64,000 bases of DNA from Propionispira arboris (GCF_900109225.1 NZ_FNZK01000001.1:124001-188000); one strand, 5' to 3'. Shown: positions 37,349 through 46,426, counted from the stretch's first letter. Made by a program: numbers and translations. The notes: generated by a model not told the origin, from the letters alone.

Positions 37349-37945
37349 ATGGATAAATGGATTAAAAATATATTGGTTTTTTGTGTCGTTCTGGGAAGTT
37401 TGACTTTTGCGAATATCCAGTCTGCAGCAGCAGAGTCGCTTTGGGTCGATAATGGGGCAATGAATTTATTTGCCGATCATAAGGCAAGAAATGTCGGTGA
37501 TATTCTTACGATTGTGATCAGTGAATCAACAAAAACAAGTACAACGAAAAGTGATACCAACTCAAAATCAGGCAGCCAAAGCTTAAGTGCCGGAGTGGGG
37601 ATTTTTACATTTTTGAATGCAGCCTCAGCTGCTGGTTCAGACAGCTTTAAAGCAAATGGTGCCGCTAGTGCAAATAACAGCGTCACGGGTAATGTGTCTG
37701 TTACGGTTAAAGAAGTACAACCAAACGGCAACATGGTCGTCGAAGGAACACAATCAATTTGGCAAAATAAAGATGAACATAAAATTACTTTGAATGGTAT
37801 TGTTCGCCGAGATGATGTAACATCAAATAATACAGTTCCATCGAACCTGGTGGCGAATGCTACTCTTAAATTTGATGGAAAAGGTCCACTTAATGCAAAA
37901 CAACGTCAGGGTATTTTGACGCAGGTATTAAATATATTATTTTAA
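37349..37945 (+). CDS. flgH: Flagellar L-ring protein FlgH
   Basis: Outer-membrane ring protein of 198 residues. The signature SLWVDNGAMNLFADHKARNVGDILTIVISESTKTS, the central Ser/Ala-rich segment and the C-terminal GIVRRDDV..NTVPSNLVANATLKFDGKG match FlgH. Unlike proteobacterial FlgH, the signal peptide (cut near QSAAA) has no lipobox cysteine, so the protein is probably not lipidated. The start at 37349 follows CGGGTGAT. Confidence 0.92.
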   Translation: MDKWIKNILVFCVVLGSLTFANIQSAAAESLWVDNGAMNLFADHKARNVGDILTIVISESTKTSTTKSDTNSKSGSQSLSAGVGIFTFLNAASAAGSDSFKANGAASANNSVTGNVSVTVKEVQPNGNMVVEGTQSIWQNKDEHKITLNGIVRRDDVTSNNTVPSNLVANATLKFDGKGPLNAKQRQGILTQVLNILF

Positions 37946-37963
37946 TATCTGATGGAGGTAACT

Positions 37964-39085
37964 ATGCATAAACTATCTAAAATTATAGCAATTTTGACAT
38001 TGATCGTCTTGTCTCTGTCGTTTAGTACGGCTTTTGCCGCAGCGAGTGTAGTCAGCAGCAGAATTAAGGATATTGCCAAGGTCCAGGGCGTTCGTTCCAA
38101 TCAGCTCGTGGGCTATGGAATTGTCGTCGGATTATCAGGTACAGGAGATTCAAATAAAACACTTGAAACATTGCAATCCGTAGCAAATATGCTGAAAGAA
38201 TTTGGCGTAAATATTACGGCATCATCCTTGAAAACAAAAAATGTGGCTGCTGTTATGGTCACGGCTACTCTGCCGCCTTTTGTCCGTGAAGGGGATACAA
38301 TAGATATGACAGTGTCATCAATGGGCGATGCAAAAAGTATTCAAGGCGGAACACTTTTGCAGACCCCGTTAAAAGCGGCAAATGGTCAAGTTTATGCTGT
38401 AGGGCAGGGAGCCGTTTCAACGGGCGGATTTGCTGCTGGTAATGGTGCAAGCAGCCAGCAGAAAAACTTCCCTACCGTGGGGATGACACCAAATGGTGCT
38501 ATCGTGGAAAAAACAGTGGAAAGTTCACTCGGTGATAGTGGAACTATTTCTCTGTCGCTTGGTCAACCGGATTTTACCACAGCTTCACGGGTAGCAGCCG
38601 CTGTGAATTCTCGTTACGGGGGCGTGGCAAGTGCTGCAAATCCAGGACGGGTCGACATTACCGTTCCGCCTTATTATCGGGGGAACGTTGTTGGTTTTGT
38701 TGCGGACCTGGAAGATCTTTATGTAACAACAGATAATATTGCGAAAGTTGTTGTCAACGAACGAACTGGAACGATTGTAATGGGCGGTAATGTAGGTGTT
38801 GATGAAATCGCAATTGCTCAGGGCGGCTTGAATATTACGATTCAAAAAAATACGGATGTGACACAGCCAGCACCATATACCTTAGGGGAAACGATTAAGA
38901 CTTCAAATACAACGACAACCGTGAAAGAAGATAAGGCCAATACCATTGTCTTGCAGGCCACGGCCAATGTAAATGATATCGTTGGTGCACTGAATGCTGT
39001 TGGTGCAACACCACGTGATATCATATCAATCTTACAGGCAATCAAGGCAGCGGGAGCTCTTCATGCAGATCTTCAAATCATTTAA
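37964..39085 (+). CDS. flgI: Flagellar P-ring protein FlgI
   Basis: Periplasmic ring subunit, 373 residues with a signal peptide ending near AFAAA. Conserved family sequence includes RIKDIAKVQGVRSNQLVGYGIVVGLSGTGD, ATLPPFVREGDTIDMTVSSMGDAKS, GGTLLQTPL and RTGTIVMGGNV. GGAGG at 37955-37959 fixes the ATG at 37964. It follows flgH by 18 bases. Confidence 0.96.
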   Translation: MHKLSKIIAILTLIVLSLSFSTAFAAASVVSSRIKDIAKVQGVRSNQLVGYGIVVGLSGTGDSNKTLETLQSVANMLKEFGVNITASSLKTKNVAAVMVTATLPPFVREGDTIDMTVSSMGDAKSIQGGTLLQTPLKAANGQVYAVGQGAVSTGGFAAGNGASSQQKNFPTVGMTPNGAIVEKTVESSLGDSGTISLSLGQPDFTTASRVAAAVNSRYGGVASAANPGRVDITVPPYYRGNVVGFVADLEDLYVTTDNIAKVVVNERTGTIVMGGNVGVDEIAIAQGGLNITIQKNTDVTQPAPYTLGETIKTSNTTTTVKEDKANTIVLQATANVNDIVGALNAVGATPRDIISILQAIKAAGALHADLQII

Positions 39086-39102
39086 GGGGAAGTGTATTAT
39101 TT

Positions 39103-39462
39103 ATGCAGATAAATGGAATTAGTGCTCAGTCGGGCTTCAACAGCTTTCAGAGTGCGCAAACGGTCGCGGAAGATACTACATTTTCCGATCAGTTAAAAAA
39201 AGCACAGACACAAGTGACAACAGCAGCGAAAGACGATAAGAAACTTCGTGATACCTGTAAAGATTTCGAAGCGATGTATTTAAATTTGATGTACACTAAA
39301 ATGCGGGAAACAGTACCGGATAATCCATTGTTTGGTTCATCGAATGGTGAAAAAATCATGCAATCCATGATGGATACAGAACTCACCAAGCAAATGGCCA
39401 ATGCTGGTGGTGTTGGTTTAGCAGATATGATGTATAAGCAGTTGTCACTTTCTAACAAATAA
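39103..39462 (+). CDS. flgJ: Rod-binding protein FlgJ, N-terminal domain only
   Basis: Rod-assembly scaffold of 119 residues. The family motif is KLRDTCKDFEAMYLNLMYTKMRETVPDNPLFG, followed by EKIMQSMMDTELTKQMANAGGVGLADMMYKQL. It lacks the C-terminal muramidase domain of enterobacterial FlgJ, so peptidoglycan cutting must be done by another enzyme. It closes the flagellar operon, followed at once by a perfect terminator. Confidence 0.9.
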   Translation: MQINGISAQSGFNSFQSAQTVAEDTTFSDQLKKAQTQVTTAAKDDKKLRDTCKDFEAMYLNLMYTKMRETVPDNPLFGSSNGEKIMQSMMDTELTKQMANAGGVGLADMMYKQLSLSNK

Positions 39463-39471
39463 ATTATAATA

Positions 39472-39513
39472 AATACAGAGTCAGGCACAGCCTGACTCTG
39501 TATTCTTTTTTTT
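39472..39513 (+). terminator. Intrinsic terminator of the flagellar operon
   Basis: A 15-bp perfect stem (AATACAGAGTCAGGC and its complement) with a three-base loop, followed by a run of T residues. Confidence 0.95.
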
Positions 39514-39629
39514 GAATAAGATAAATATGGATTAATGCCCATCGTCCTTTTTGGTCAGGCTGTCAAACAAAGCGACAATTTTTTAATTCCTTGTATAGTG
39601 CAATAAAATTTGATTGGAAGTGGTTTAGT

Positions 39630-41033
39630 ATGAAATTCGCATATCGTAATCTAACAGCTTTAGTAGTAGTTTTGCTGTTTTTAGTGCAAACGGCGGTTAC
39701 TTCGGCAGCAGGTGTTCAGGGAAATGTTAATGGAATTCGTTTTAGTGCAGGGCCCGCTGCTGTTAGGATTGTTTTTGATGTTGATGTTATTCCTGATTAC
39801 AAAGTTTCAACGGAAAACAATGGAACTCGCTTGATTTTGGATTTTCCGGCTACGGTGAATCATACTGATCTGGCGAACTTAGATATAAATGACAGTCTCG
39901 TTAAATCTGTCATATTCAGTAAAAATAATCAAGGTTTTCGGACGATTATTGAGTTAAAGAGAGCAGCTGCCTACACTGTAAAAACACTACAGGGACCACA
40001 GCGGATTTTTATCGATATCAGTAAAAATTATGAAAGTAAACAAATAGATGAGGTTGCACCAGGGCTGATTCACACTACTTATGTTCGAAATAATGATTTA
40101 GGGATGCTTACGGCACATATTTTGGATGTAGATCCGGCTCTTTATAATTTACGCCCGGCAATTGCAAATGGAAAAATCAGCGGACGTGAAACAGTTGGCG
40201 GGATATCAGATGATACAAACGCCATTGCGGCTGTTAACGCCTCATACTTTGCTTTAAACGGGGAACTTTTAGGACTTACGAAGATTGACTCAACAATTGT
40301 CAGCACTACCTATTTACCTCGCAGCGCTTTTGGAATCATGCCCGATGGTACGCCGGTTGCTGGTGTAGTCGATTATACTGGTACAGTGTCAAGTAAGGGA
40401 ATAATTTTACCTATAGCAGGCGTGAACTGCGAACGCGGCGAAAATGGTCTGACGATTTACAATTCTTATTATGACGATTCGACGATGACAAATGAATACG
40501 GAATTGAATACACGGTTAAGAACAATAAAGTAATTGATATAAAACAGGCAAACTCACCAATTTTACCGGGAACAATTATTGTTTCAGCACATGGAACAGC
40601 GAAGGATGCACTAGCATCGGTAAAAATTGGCGATCGTATGGAAATAAAAGAAGATATTGGATCACCCTGGAACATGGCAAAACAAATTCTTGGGGTTGGC
40701 CCAACTCTGGTTAAAAATGGTCTTGTAAATGTAACGGCACAGCAGGAACAATTTGGCGGTGATGTGGCAAGCGGTCGAGCTCCCCGTACTGCAGTAGGAA
40801 TTACCAAAAATAAACATGTGCTTTTATTTGTGGTCGATGGTCGACAAAGCAGCAGTATCGGTTGCACTTTGAATGAAATGGGGCAGCTGATGAAGGACTT
40901 TGGTGCAGTTGATGCAATTAACTTTGATGGTGGGGGATCCAGTGAAATGGTCATTGGTGGTACGATTATTAATAGCCCGTCTGATGGCAGCGAACGTAAA
41001 GTTGGTGCAGCCTTAGTTGTAATAAAAAAATAA
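39630..41033 (+). CDS. Secreted AMIN plus phosphodiester glycosidase (NAGPA) domain protein
   Basis: Exported envelope protein of 467 residues. After a signal peptide (to about SAAG) comes an AMIN-like domain (about 30-140), which binds peptidoglycan or sits at the periplasmic wall, then a C-terminal NAGPA domain (PF09992; about 165-467) with AAVNASYFALNGELLG, RTAVGITKNKHVLLFVVDGR and the hallmark AINFDGGGSSEMVI. NAGPA enzymes cleave phosphodiester-linked sugars, so the target could be a wall or capsule polymer. GGAAGTGG precedes the ATG at 39630. The exact substrate is unknown. Confidence 0.83.
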   Translation: MKFAYRNLTALVVVLLFLVQTAVTSAAGVQGNVNGIRFSAGPAAVRIVFDVDVIPDYKVSTENNGTRLILDFPATVNHTDLANLDINDSLVKSVIFSKNNQGFRTIIELKRAAAYTVKTLQGPQRIFIDISKNYESKQIDEVAPGLIHTTYVRNNDLGMLTAHILDVDPALYNLRPAIANGKISGRETVGGISDDTNAIAAVNASYFALNGELLGLTKIDSTIVSTTYLPRSAFGIMPDGTPVAGVVDYTGTVSSKGIILPIAGVNCERGENGLTIYNSYYDDSTMTNEYGIEYTVKNNKVIDIKQANSPILPGTIIVSAHGTAKDALASVKIGDRMEIKEDIGSPWNMAKQILGVGPTLVKNGLVNVTAQQEQFGGDVASGRAPRTAVGITKNKHVLLFVVDGRQSSSIGCTLNEMGQLMKDFGAVDAINFDGGGSSEMVIGGTIINSPSDGSERKVGAALVVIKK

Positions 41034-41097
41034 ATTTTTGCGAGGGAAGTATTGTTGTGATACAGGAGCGTGTTCGTACAAAAGCGATGGATAAATC

Positions 41098-41125
41098 TTG
41101 CTATTACGGATGAATCGGTTATAAT
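41098..41125 (+). promoter_or_regulatory. Promoter upstream of the small secreted protein gene
   Basis: TTGCTA (41098-41103) and TATAAT (41120-41125) are 16 bases apart, about 80 bases before the next start codon. Confidence 0.55.
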
Positions 41126-41204
41126 GAAAGTAAACCTGCTTTAAATATACTTGTTTATAATTTCAGCAGGGATAAAGGTACGAGACGAAAGGGGAGGGCT
41201 GATT

Positions 41205-41501
41205 ATGCTCCATAAAAAAAAGCTGATAGCTATAGTTTTAGTCTGTGTTTTACTTGGGCTTGCGCAACTTACCGCGGCCGCTTCAATGATAGATGAAAAA
41301 ACGACTTTGACAGGACAGGTTACCTGGACTGTTCCGGTAGGGCAAGCTGTGACAGAAGGCAGTGAACTCGTTCGGGTGTCAACACTTACCGGTTCAGCGG
41401 CAGCATCTCGTGCTACAACAGCAGGGACGGTGCAGCAGGTATTAGTGAAGCCTGGTGATAACGTGAAAAGCGGCGAAGTTGTAGTTCGAATTGCGAAATA
41501 A
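41205..41501 (+). CDS. Small secreted biotinyl/lipoyl-like domain protein
   Basis: A 98-residue exported protein: signal peptide to about residue 25 (LAQLTAAASM), then a single barrel-sandwich hybrid of the biotinyl/lipoyl type, seen as VPVGQAVTEGSELVRV and the second half VQQVLVKPGDNVKSGEVVVRI. The modification lysine motif (MKM or DKA) is absent, so it is not a biotin or lipoate carrier. The fold is the one used in HlyD/AcrA-type adaptors, here on its own. GGGGAGGG precedes the ATG. It is 34 bases before the S55-like gene, probably the same operon. Function unknown. Confidence 0.75.
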   Translation: MLHKKKLIAIVLVCVLLGLAQLTAAASMIDEKTTLTGQVTWTVPVGQAVTEGSELVRVSTLTGSAAASRATTAGTVQQVLVKPGDNVKSGEVVVRIAK

Positions 41502-41535
41502 CTAACAGGATCGAGAAACTAAAGAGGTGAAATAT

Positions 41536-43401
41536 TTGACAAAGTTCATAAAAATTTATATGGTATCGTTTTGTATCATCGTTTTTTTCCCTTGGAGCCA
41601 GGCAGCAGCAATGCCGGAAATAATGGGAACAGATCAAATCCAGGCTGGTATGCATGGAATTGCAAAAACGGTTATTGAAGGAACAACGATTGATACATTT
41701 GATATTGAAATCACGGGTGTTATTGATGCCGGCAAAGACAGCGATGGCAGAATTATTGCGATTGCATCCGGTCCCGTTATTGATAAAACAGGTGGAGTTC
41801 TTCAGGGGATGAGCGGCAGCCCTGTATATATTGACGATAAACTGATTGGTGCAGTATCAGGTGGTTGGAAAGAAATTAACAATCGTACCTGCATTATTAC
41901 ACCGATTCATGATATGATGAAAATTTGGGATATGCCAGATCTAAAAAATAAAACGATGATTCAACAAGTGAATTTAAAACAACCGCCAACCGTTTTATCC
42001 GCAGATAATAAAACAGATATAAAAACGGCTTCGAAAAATACAGTAACAACGACGCAGGCGGCGGTTGCAGCAGAAAAAAGTAAACCACTTATGACCCCTT
42101 TGATGGTATCGGGATTCACGGATGCAGGACTAAACCTTTTGAAAGAAAAGATGGCTCCTTATAATCTGGTTCCTTATGCAGTAGGGTCATATGAAGGTAA
42201 AGGTGAAACTGTAACGCTTGAACCGGGAAGCTCAGTCGGCGTTGAGGTGGTTCGAGGGGACCTTAGCGTAGCGGCAATCGGTACAGTTACTGCTCTCGAT
42301 AATGGCAGAGTCCTTGCCTTTGGACATCCCTTTTTACGCAAAGGTAATGTCAATTATTTTATGACAGATGCTCATATTATCACAACGGCGAGTGGAGATA
42401 ATACGGGATTTAAAGTTGGTGCTCCCGGTAATTTAGTGGGACGGATTAATCAGGATCGTTCAGCTGGTGTCGCTGGTATCATTGGCAGATATCCAAGTGT
42501 TATCCCCATACAAATTAATGTGGATGACCTGCAGTTAAATCGTCATCAAACTTATGCAGTACAACTTGCATATGATGAAGAATTGGCTTCATCGCTGGCT
42601 GCATCGGTTGTTTACAATGCGATTGATCAAACCATTGATCGTGCTGGCACCGGCACAGCTAAAATAGAATTTGAGATTTTGACCAATGCCGTTGACAGCG
42701 GAGTTATAAAACGATCGAATATGTACTATAGTCCTCAAGATGTAGGGCAACTTTCAATTACTGAAATTTATCAGGCGTTAAACCTTCTTTGTACGAATAC
42801 AATGGGTGAAACAGATATTGTTGGCATTAAAGTTAACATAAAAGTTGATGCAAATCGTCGGACAGCATCCATTATTGAAGCGGTTCCTGAAAAACAAAAA
42901 GTAAAACAGGGTGAAACGGTTAATGTAAAACTTCAAATTAAGCCGTATCGGAAACCGGCAGAAACTCTAATCGTGCCTTATAAAATTGCAAAAAACCAGC
43001 CGGCAGGGATGACTACTTTAGAAATTCGTGGTGGTGGGCTGGTGCCGGTTGCACAACTTCTTATGCAGCAGCAAGGTCTTGATTTAAGTCCGGAAGAAGA
43101 TAAAATGCAGCCATTGTCCGAGAAGTTAGACGCCTTTATGAAAGCAAATAAAAACAATGAAATTATTATTAGTCCGGCGGCTCCAATGCTTAATGAAGTT
43201 CAGCAGGCAGCTGCTATCGAAGCGGCTATAAAACAATCGGCTCAATTGGATCAAATAAAACCAAATGACCAGGTTAATATAGAAAATAAAAAAACAAAAC
43301 TGGATAAACCGGAAGCTGACTTACCAGCAAAATTTGATACAAATTATATTATTGATAATATAATTAAAACTTCAATTCAAGTAATAGGAAAAAAGAACTA
43401 A
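41536..43401 (+). CDS. SpoIVB-type S55 peptidase domain protein with permuted motifs
   Basis: Exported protein of 621 residues. The signal peptide ends near SQAAA. The Ser motif LQGMSGSPVYIDDKLIGAVSGG (Ser93) occurs near the N-terminus, and the His motif RVLAFGHPFL (His264) later. In SpoIVB of sporulating bacilli the order is His then Ser, so the domain looks circularly permuted. The C-terminal third is variable and lysine/glutamine rich. The TTG at 41536 with AAAGAGGTGA upstream is preferred over a GTG at 41527 inside that site. Next to outer-membrane genes, it is probably an envelope protease or signalling protein. Confidence 0.8.
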   Translation: MTKFIKIYMVSFCIIVFFPWSQAAAMPEIMGTDQIQAGMHGIAKTVIEGTTIDTFDIEITGVIDAGKDSDGRIIAIASGPVIDKTGGVLQGMSGSPVYIDDKLIGAVSGGWKEINNRTCIITPIHDMMKIWDMPDLKNKTMIQQVNLKQPPTVLSADNKTDIKTASKNTVTTTQAAVAAEKSKPLMTPLMVSGFTDAGLNLLKEKMAPYNLVPYAVGSYEGKGETVTLEPGSSVGVEVVRGDLSVAAIGTVTALDNGRVLAFGHPFLRKGNVNYFMTDAHIITTASGDNTGFKVGAPGNLVGRINQDRSAGVAGIIGRYPSVIPIQINVDDLQLNRHQTYAVQLAYDEELASSLAASVVYNAIDQTIDRAGTGTAKIEFEILTNAVDSGVIKRSNMYYSPQDVGQLSITEIYQALNLLCTNTMGETDIVGIKVNIKVDANRRTASIIEAVPEKQKVKQGETVNVKLQIKPYRKPAETLIVPYKIAKNQPAGMTTLEIRGGGLVPVAQLLMQQQGLDLSPEEDKMQPLSEKLDAFMKANKNNEIIISPAAPMLNEVQQAAAIEAAIKQSAQLDQIKPNDQVNIENKKTKLDKPEADLPAKFDTNYIIDNIIKTSIQVIGKKN

Positions 43402-43405
43402 TGGT

Positions 43406-43441
43406 AGAGGGATGAAAAAAAATATTTCATCTCTCTTTTTC
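43406..43441 (+). terminator. Intrinsic terminator after the S55-like gene
   Basis: AGAGGGATGAAA pairs with TTTCATCTCTCT (12 bp, one G-U pair), followed by five T residues. Confidence 0.9.
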
Positions 43442-43475
43442 GCTTTGTAAAAAAAATTTGAATATTATTCAAAAA

Positions 43476-43499
43476 AATAGTAAACTAATATGTACTATT
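43476..43499. promoter_or_regulatory. Inverted repeat upstream of mlaE
   Basis: AATAGTA (43476-43482) and TACTATT (43493-43499) form a perfect 7-bp inverted repeat with a 10-base spacer, and a further AATAGTACT half-site lies about 20 bases downstream. This could be an operator for the mlaEFD operon. The surrounding 43442-43617 is AT-rich, with no clear -35/-10 pair. Confidence 0.35.
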
Positions 43500-43617
43500 A
43501 TAAATAATACTGATACAATAAATAGTACTTCGGTGAGTGATTTTTTCGAAAGAGCTTTCACGGAAGTTTCAAAAGACTGTCACGAGGAATTTTGTTTGTC
43601 GAAGGAGTCAGATAAAC

Positions 43618-44391
43618 ATGCTTATGCATTATTTAGAGAAAGTAGGCAGCCGTGTTATAAATGTCATGGAAGGCTTTGGCGCTGTTATCATTTTAATTGG
43701 ACAGATTTTTTATCAATTAAAACATGTTCCCCGCGGTAAACATGTTTTACGTCAGATGGCGAGCCTTGGTGTGGACACTTTACCAATTGTGGCATTGACA
43801 ATGCTTTTTACGGGAATGGTTATTACATTGCAGACAGCGAATGAATTCATCCGTTATGGTGCACAATCCACAATCGGTGGGATCGTTGCAATTGGTGTGG
43901 CCAGGGAACTAGGACCGGTATTGACCGGCGTTGTGGCGGCTGGACGAGTGGGTGCTGCCATTACGGCTGAAATCAGTACGATGAAAGTAACAGAGCAGAT
44001 AGACGCTCTTAAAGTTATGGCCACCAATCCGATTGGCTACCTGGTCGTGCCCAGAGTGATTGCCTGCATGCTAATGCTGCCCTTATTAGTTATCTGTGGT
44101 GATGTGATTGGAACATTTGGCGGTTGGATCATATCTACATATTACGCGAATATCAGTTCGGCGATGTATATACAATCAATTACTACTTTTACAGTGGTAC
44201 ATGATATTACAGGTGGTCTGATAAAGTCCGTGTTTTTTGGTGCTGCGATTGCAGTGATCGGTTGTTATTATGGACTTAATGCACCGAATGGCGCTGAAGG
44301 TGTTGGTAAAGCGACGACACAATCCGTGGTAGGAGCAATTATTGTGATTTTTATTTCAAATTGTTTTATGTCGCTTATACTGTATCGATAG
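43618..44391 (+). CDS. mlaE: Phospholipid transport ABC permease MlaE
   Basis: Inner-membrane permease of the Mla lipid transport system, 257 residues with about five membrane segments. Conserved sequence includes LTMLFTGMVITLQTANEFIRYGA, GVARELGPVLTGVVAAGRVGAAITAEISTMKVTEQIDALKVMATNP and FGGWIISTYY. AAGGAG at 43602-43607 fixes the ATG at 43618; the longer frame upstream is rejected. It starts the mlaEFD operon. No mlaB or mlaC gene is present nearby. Confidence 0.94.
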   Translation: MLMHYLEKVGSRVINVMEGFGAVIILIGQIFYQLKHVPRGKHVLRQMASLGVDTLPIVALTMLFTGMVITLQTANEFIRYGAQSTIGGIVAIGVARELGPVLTGVVAAGRVGAAITAEISTMKVTEQIDALKVMATNPIGYLVVPRVIACMLMLPLLVICGDVIGTFGGWIISTYYANISSAMYIQSITTFTVVHDITGGLIKSVFFGAAIAVIGCYYGLNAPNGAEGVGKATTQSVVGAIIVIFISNCFMSLILYR

Positions 44392-44400
44392 AGGTGGATT

Positions 44401-45165
44401 ATGATTCATTTAAAGAATGTAAATAAAGAATTTAATGGAAGAATTATTTTGCATAACATAAATCTAAATGTCGAAAAAGGGGAGACTCTGGCTATCATCG
44501 GTGCCAGTGGTTCAGGGAAGAGTACATTGCTCAGATTGATGATTGGCCTTTTGCAGCCAACTAGTGGTGAAGTTTGGATTAAAGATACAGAAATTTCCCA
44601 GCTTCCTGAAATTGATTTAGATAAGATTCGCCTCAATATGGGAATGGTATTTCAATATTCAGCACTGTTCGATTCCATGACCGTTGGCGATAATGTTGCC
44701 TTTGGTCTTAAAGAACATACAAAATTTACTTCTGAAAAAATTCAGCAAGTGGTCCAGGAAAAATTAAAGTTGGTTGAGCTGGAAGGTTTTGAGGCAATGA
44801 TGCCGAATGAATTATCCGGTGGTATGAAAAAACGTATCAGCCTGGCACGCGCGATTGCGTTTGAACCGGAAATTGTTTTGTATGATGAACCAAGTTCGGG
44901 ACTTGATCCAATTATGGCAGCAAAAATAGATGAACTTATTGTCAATACGCAGCAAGTCTTAGGGGTTACATCGGTTGTTGTTACGCATGATATGAATAGT
45001 GCCTTTCATATAGCAGACAGAATTGCCATGGTTTATGATGGTGAACTGATTGCTATTGATGATGTAGATGGTATTAAAAATTCTCAAGATCTAAGGGTCA
45101 GAGAATTCATCCATGGAACAATTAAGCCAATAAAGAGGAGGCAGACGCATGTCGACAGAAGCTAA
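44401..45165 (+). CDS. mlaF: Phospholipid transport ABC ATPase MlaF
   Basis: ATPase that powers MlaE, 254 residues. Walker A is GASGSGKST (34-42), the signature is LSGGMKKRISLARAI (typical of MlaF), and Walker B is IVLYDEPSSGLDPI. It starts nine bases after mlaE and overlaps mlaD by 17 bases, so the three are tightly coupled. Confidence 0.95.
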   Translation: MIHLKNVNKEFNGRIILHNINLNVEKGETLAIIGASGSGKSTLLRLMIGLLQPTSGEVWIKDTEISQLPEIDLDKIRLNMGMVFQYSALFDSMTVGDNVAFGLKEHTKFTSEKIQQVVQEKLKLVELEGFEAMMPNELSGGMKKRISLARAIAFEPEIVLYDEPSSGLDPIMAAKIDELIVNTQQVLGVTSVVVTHDMNSAFHIADRIAMVYDGELIAIDDVDGIKNSQDLRVREFIHGTIKPIKRRQTHVDRS

Positions 45166-46426
45166 AGTTGGTGCATTTACACTAATTTCACTGGCATTAT
45201 TAGCATTTATCGTTATCCATTTAAGCGGATTTAGCTTTGGCGGTGAAAAAGGATATCATATACAAGTTTTATTTAAACAGGTCAATGGTCTAAAACCTGC
45301 GGCTTTTGTTCGTTATGCCGGAGTTACGGTTGGTAGTGTGAAAACTGTTGAGGCAGATGGCTTAGGAGCAAGGGTTAAGCTGCATATCAATCCTGGAATT
45401 AATATTCCGGATCACGCGCTGGTCACAATCAGTGGTGATGGGTTGATGGGAGAAAAATTCATTAATATATTGCCTGGTGATATGGAAAGTGATACCTATC
45501 TATTAGATGGTGCTGTAGTGCAAGGGGTGGATGAACGAGGCATGGAATATTTAATGGCCAATGCCGGAACAACGCTTGATGAATTGCAAACACTAATTAA
45601 ATCATTAAATGATGTTTTGGGGAATGAACAAGTTAAAAATTCAATGATAGAGTCAGCAAAAAATATTAAGACTATGACAGATAATTTTAATCACATGAGT
45701 ATCGTGATGGAGCGAATGGCAGTGAATAATGAACAAGATTTGCGTGTCATGATAACAAATCTCAGTATGATGTCGCAAAGTGCAAAAAGTGCTGCCGATG
45801 GAATGGACAGAATGATTCGAGATTTTTCGCGAGATGGTCAGACTGCCGAGCAAATGCGGCAGGCCATTGTCAATCTTAGCAGTACAAGCCGCCGCATTGA
45901 AAATATGGCAGCAAATCTGGAACCGGTAGTTGCAGATCCGCAAACGGCTCAAGACCTTAAAACAATTTTGGCCAGTGCCAAAAATGTCACAGCCCGTGCC
46001 GATACCATGATGAGCCAAGTTTCTAATATTACAGCAGAACCCGGTATTGATTTTTTATACAGTGGTGGTAAAGACCAATGGATGACGAATTTTGATTTGA
46101 AAGTTTCGACCAGCCCAAATCAATTTTTACTGCTGGGCGTAGATGATATTGGTGGAGATGACCAAACCAATTTGCAGCTTGGCTCAGGAAATGATACCTT
46201 AGCAGGCAGAGTTGGCATCATCGATAGTAAAGTTGGTATAGGAGTAGATAGCTATATAAATGATAAATTGAAATTTTCCCTTGATGCCTATGATCCAAAT
46301 GATATAAGGCTGAAATTCAGAGGACAATATGAATTTATGCCGGATACGTATTTAGTTGGACAAACAAATAATGTCAACAAAAGTGCTGAGCGTGTCACGT
46401 ATTTTGGGATACGCCGCACCTTTTAA
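45149..46426 (+). CDS. mlaD: MlaD-type MCE protein with a C-terminal outer-membrane barrel-like domain
   Basis: Lipid-shuttling MCE protein of 425 residues, much longer than E. coli MlaD (183). Order: an N-terminal membrane anchor (about 8-27), one MCE domain (about 36-115, with VRYAGVTVGSVKTVEADG and GDGLMGEKFINI), a helical segment (about 130-285), then about 125 residues of alternating beta strands ending YFGIRRTF, an outer-membrane beta-signal with terminal Phe. Such a fusion, bridging both membranes, has been described for Veillonella parvula MlaD. This explains the absence of MlaA and MlaC. AGAGGAGG precedes the ATG. Confidence 0.93.
   Translation: MSTEAKVGAFTLISLALLAFIVIHLSGFSFGGEKGYHIQVLFKQVNGLKPAAFVRYAGVTVGSVKTVEADGLGARVKLHINPGINIPDHALVTISGDGLMGEKFINILPGDMESDTYLLDGAVVQGVDERGMEYLMANAGTTLDELQTLIKSLNDVLGNEQVKNSMIESAKNIKTMTDNFNHMSIVMERMAVNNEQDLRVMITNLSMMSQSAKSAADGMDRMIRDFSRDGQTAEQMRQAIVNLSSTSRRIENMAANLEPVVADPQTAQDLKTILASAKNVTARADTMMSQVSNITAEPGIDFLYSGGKDQWMTNFDLKVSTSPNQFLLLGVDDIGGDDQTNLQLGSGNDTLAGRVGIIDSKVGIGVDSYINDKLKFSLDAYDPNDIRLKFRGQYEFMPDTYLVGQTNNVNKSAERVTYFGIRRTF

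Noticed and set aside
41527-41538. GTG start for the S55-like gene at 41527
   Set aside because: The GTG lies inside the AAAGAGGTGA ribosome site; the TTG at 41536 has correct spacing.
41536-43401. S55-like gene as evidence of sporulation
   Set aside because: Motif order differs from SpoIVB and no other sporulation gene is nearby.
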